9,516 bases of DNA from an uncultured Phycisphaerales bacterium (lineage in GTDB: Bacteria > Planctomycetota > Phycisphaerae > Phycisphaerales > SM1A02). The stretch covers positions 1 to 9,516 of the forward strand of contig CAMPIL010000122.1 in NCBI GenBank assembly GCA_946886375.1, given 5' to 3'. The notes beneath the pieces are model-generated. The model was not told the origin of the DNA. It saw nothing but the letters and a program-made list of their open reading frames with translations, and did not search any database. The position numbers were made by a program, and so were the translations under genes. Of the stretch, positions 6,961 through 9,516 are shown one piece after another; within the stretch, counting starts at the first letter, position 1; each line of letters opens with the position of its first letter.

Positions 6961-6967
6961 GTCAGGT

Positions 6968-6973
6968 CTCCTT
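6968..6973 (-). promoter_or_regulatory. Ribosome binding site of the S41 peptidase gene
   Basis: AAGGAG on the minus strand, seven bases before the ATG at 6960. It excludes the upstream in-frame starts, which would put 18 extra residues before the signal peptide. Confidence 0.75.
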
Positions 6974-7087
6974 CGCATTGCCCATGGTAACGTGCCGGAG
7001 CCTGCGAACTCCAACTACAACCTTGGCTGAGCATTTCCTTTGCCATAAGAATCCGCTAGGCTGTTGAGCCCCTTTTTGCCTCTGCTC

Positions 7088-8362
7088 ATGACCCAGGCCG
7101 CGTCATCCAAGTCCACTTCGCATGCGCCACGCGCCGTCACCGGTGCGACGGCGAGGCATGACACGTGGGCGGCGCTGGACCGGGCTGTCGATCAGCGTTG
7201 CGAGTGGATGACGCAAATGCGAAGGCGGATTCACGCATCGCCGGAGGCCTCAGGCCGGGAACATTCCACGACCGCGCTGGTCGCCACGACGCTGCGCGAG
7301 CAAGGCCTGGAACCGAAAGTCATGGAAGGCGGGCTTGGCGTGATCGTTGACGTCGATCTCGGCGCGAAGGCGGACTCGTTCATCGCTGTGCGCGCGGAAC
7401 TTGACTGCGTGAGCGTGGATGATGAAAAGACCGTGCCGTACGCATCCACCGCGTCGGGTTTGTGCCACGCATGCGGTCACGATGCGCACACGACGATGGC
7501 GCTGGCCGCGACACTCTCGCTCCATGACAACCGTGCGCTGCTGAGCCAACAGAATGTCAAGCATAATCTCCGCGCGATTTTTCAACCGGCCGAGGAAACC
7601 GCCACCGGCGCGCTCTCCATGATTCGGCAGGGCGCGGTAAAGAACGTCAAGGCGATACTGGCCGTGCACGTCGAGCCGTTTCTGGATGCGGGCGTCATCG
7701 GCCTGCGCAAGGGGCCGCTGACCAGCGCGTGCAAGTGCTTCCAGATCACCATCAAGGGCCGCAGCGGCCATTCCGCGCGGCCGTTCCAGACGATTGATCC
7801 CATTCCCGCGGCGGTCAGCCTGACGGATCTGTTCTATCAACTCGGTCCGCGCAGCATGGACAGCCGTTATCCGCTCGCGCTCACCGTTGCCTCCATCCAG
7901 GCAGGTGAATCCTTCAACGCCATTCCCGATGAGGCGGTGATGAAGGGCACGCTGCGCACCGCGCGGTTGGAAGATTTGGACGCTGTGCAGAAAAAAATGG
8001 AAGCGATCATCAAAGGTGTGTCGCTGGCAACCGGCTGCGAAATTGCAATGGAGTTCCCCACCTACGCGCCGCCAACCAACAACGATCCGCAGTTGATCGA
8101 CTTCATGGCGGAGGCTGCGGCGAATCTGGCGCCAGACGCGGTCGGTCCGACATGGATCGACGTGCCCAGCCTCGGCGCGGAGGATTTTGCATTCTTTCAG
8201 GAGGTTGTGCCGGGCGCGATCGTGCGGCTGGGCGCGGGATTGCCAAGCGCAGCCAACCGGTGGGCGTTGCATTCCAGCATGTTTGACATTGATGAAAAGG
8301 CCCTGCCGATCGGCGCAAAATTCCTGGCGCGATCGGCAATGCTGGCGGCACAAACCATGTAG
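7088..8362 (+). CDS. M20D family amidohydrolase (N-acyl amino acid amidohydrolase-like)
   Basis: A protein of 424 residues from the ATG at 7088. It shows the HipO/ILR1-type M20D pattern: VRAELD (101-106), CHACGHDAHT (126-135) with metal ligands C129, H131 and H134, PAEE (167-170) with the catalytic and ligand glutamates, HVEP with H194, GRSGHSARP (224-232) in the dimerisation domain, SLGAEDFAFF (361-370), and H395 near the end. The family hydrolyses N-acyl amino acids such as hippurate or conjugated amino acids and needs two metal ions. About 35 low-complexity residues precede the domain, a little more than usual. The start is uncertain: no ribosome binding site precedes 7088, and an in-frame TTG at 7064 would add eight residues. 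There is no clear signal peptide, so it is probably cytosolic. Confidence 0.9.
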   Translation: MTQAASSKSTSHAPRAVTGATARHDTWAALDRAVDQRCEWMTQMRRRIHASPEASGREHSTTALVATTLREQGLEPKVMEGGLGVIVDVDLGAKADSFIAVRAELDCVSVDDEKTVPYASTASGLCHACGHDAHTTMALAATLSLHDNRALLSQQNVKHNLRAIFQPAEETATGALSMIRQGAVKNVKAILAVHVEPFLDAGVIGLRKGPLTSACKCFQITIKGRSGHSARPFQTIDPIPAAVSLTDLFYQLGPRSMDSRYPLALTVASIQAGESFNAIPDEAVMKGTLRTARLEDLDAVQKKMEAIIKGVSLATGCEIAMEFPTYAPPTNNDPQLIDFMAEAAANLAPDAVGPTWIDVPSLGAEDFAFFQEVVPGAIVRLGAGLPSAANRWALHSSMFDIDEKALPIGAKFLARSAMLAAQTM

Positions 8363-8476
8363 CGTGGGCGTTGGCTGGGGCGGCGACTCAACTCTTAGTA
8401 CAGTTTGCCGCACGCTGTGCTTACTTCGGTCAAGGCTGGGGATAAATCGGCTGGGCGTGTGATACCATTATCGTCC

Positions 8477-9516
8477 ATGCCCCAGGTCTTCCGCCATAAT
8501 CCCACCTTCACGCTTGGCGTTGAACTTGAACTGCAATTGGTCGATCGCGAAACCGGCGCGCTGGCCAACTGCATTCAGCCGATCCTCAAGAAAGTGCCGC
8601 CGAAGTGGCAGGACTCCTTCAAGCCCGAGTTCATGCAGAGTTTCTGCGAGATCAACACCGGCGTGTGCCAGACCGTGGGCGAAGTCGAAAGGGACCTGAC
8701 AGAAAAACTGCACTGGGCGCAGGACGTGGCCGAAGACATGGGCTTGGCGTTCGTATGGGCGGGCACACATCCCTTTTCGCGGTGGGAGCATCAACAGATC
8801 ACGCCGGGCGAACGCTATCAGTGGCTGCTCAACGCCATGCAGGATGTGGCGAGGCGGCTGCTGACCTTCGGCCTGCACGTGCACGTCGGCGTCGATTCAG
8901 GCGACAAGGCCATTCACCTCATCGATCGATTGCTCAAACACATTCCCACGTTGCTTGCGCTGAGCGTGAACTCGCCGTTCTGGTGCGGGCGCGATTCGGG
9001 GATTCAGTCGTATCGGTCCAAGGTCATCGAAGCGCTGCCCACCGCCGGCCTTCCGGGCGCGATGCGCAACTGGAGCGAATACGTCTGGCTCATCGATCAT
9101 CTTCTGCAGACGAAATTCATTTCTTCGATTCGCGAAATCTGGTGGGACGTGCGGCCGCACGCGGGCTTCGGCACGGTGGAAATGCGCGTGATGGACATGC
9201 CGATGAACCTGCGCCACACGCTGGGCATTGTCGCATTGACGCAATCACTGGTCGCAGCGCTTTCGGAATCCATTGATGGAGGCGCGTACCAGTTCGACAG
9301 CCATCCGATGATCGTCAAGCAGAACAAGTGGCACGCGGCACGCTACGGCATGGATGCGCAGCTGGTGGAGTTCGACACCAGCGGCGGCATCAGCGGCGTT
9401 TCGCCGTCGAAGATTGTGGCACGGAAATTGATCGACCGCGTCACCCCCTATGCCGAGAAACTCGGCTGCGCGACGTACCTGCACCATCTTGACGACATCT
9501 TCGACCACGGCACGGG
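8477..9516 (+). CDS. YbdK-like carboxylate-amine ligase (GCS2 family), 3' end beyond window
   Basis: An ATG at 8477 opens a frame that runs to the right edge, giving 346 residues; relatives are about 370-390, so only the C-terminal tip is missing. Diagnostic blocks are TLGVELELQLVD (12-23), EFMQSFCEINTGVC (51-64), WAGTHPFSRW (94-103), GLHVHVGV (132-139), SPFWCGRDSGIQSYRS (166-181), EALPTAGLP (185-193) and WWDVRPHAGFGTVEMRV (222-238). These belong to the glutamate-cysteine ligase 2 (YbdK) group, ATP-grasp-independent ligases of the glutamine-synthetase-like fold. E. coli YbdK has weak gamma-glutamylcysteine ligase activity; the natural reaction here is unknown. No ribosome binding site precedes the start. 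CATTAT at 8466-8471, five bases before the ATG, may be a -10 element giving a leaderless message. It lies 114 bases after the amidohydrolase gene. Confidence 0.92.
   Translation, partial: MPQVFRHNPTFTLGVELELQLVDRETGALANCIQPILKKVPPKWQDSFKPEFMQSFCEINTGVCQTVGEVERDLTEKLHWAQDVAEDMGLAFVWAGTHPFSRWEHQQITPGERYQWLLNAMQDVARRLLTFGLHVHVGVDSGDKAIHLIDRLLKHIPTLLALSVNSPFWCGRDSGIQSYRSKVIEALPTAGLPGAMRNWSEYVWLIDHLLQTKFISSIREIWWDVRPHAGFGTVEMRVMDMPMNLRHTLGIVALTQSLVAALSESIDGGAYQFDSHPMIVKQNKWHAARYGMDAQLVEFDTSGGISGVSPSKIVARKLIDRVTPYAEKLGCATYLHHLDDIFDHGT

Noticed and set aside
7250..8413. Minus-strand open frame (387 codons) opposite the M20 amidohydrolase
   Set aside because: It is a shadow of the M20D gene, rich in Arg/His/Gln and without recognisable motifs.
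8361..8416. Inverted repeat AGCGTG / CACGCT after the amidohydrolase stop
   Set aside because: The arms are only six bases, 44 bases apart, with no T-run after them, so chance pairing is likely.

Overview
The window is GC-rich (roughly 60%) bacterial chromosomal DNA with eight protein-coding genes, two of them cut or approached by the window edges, and no RNA gene, insertion sequence, CRISPR array or phage gene that I can see. The mix of an LTxxQ-type periplasmic protein, a DUF1569/DinB-like protein, a GT-C-type membrane protein, an S41 tricorn-like protease and a YbdK-like GCS2 ligase would suit a Gram-negative, soil or freshwater type such as Planctomycetota (perhaps Phycisphaerae) or Acidobacteriota. 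This placement is an inference from gene content and is weak.

Layout. Positions 1-781 (minus) hold an exported helical LTxxQ (Spy/CpxP-like) protein whose C-terminus runs off the left edge. A gene-poor divergent gap (782-1130) follows. On the plus strand come a Pol-beta-fold nucleotidyltransferase (1131-1895) and a metallophosphoesterase (1892-2647), overlapping by ATGA. A short convergent gap with a hairpin (2672-2727) separates them from a minus-strand block. Read in transcription order, that block is: S41 peptidase (6960-5629), a 315-base gene-free gap with a perfect 22-bp palindrome, a small cupin (5313-4945), a large GT-C-like membrane protein (4855-3275) and a DUF1569 protein (3251-2760). 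Divergent from the S41 gene, on the plus strand, are an M20D amidohydrolase (7088-8362) and a YbdK-like carboxylate-amine ligase (8477 to the right edge).

Working together. The best-supported functional unit is the overlapping nucleotidyltransferase-phosphoesterase pair. The membrane protein and DUF1569 gene are also tightly packed and probably co-transcribed. The remaining genes look like ordinary metabolic or envelope genes without an obvious shared pathway. The minus-strand genes mostly have clear Shine-Dalgarno sequences, whereas none of the plus-strand genes does, so several plus-strand starts are less certain.

I did not find a convincing new multi-gene system. The items most worth checking are the coupled nucleotidyltransferase/phosphoesterase pair and the AT-rich palindrome.
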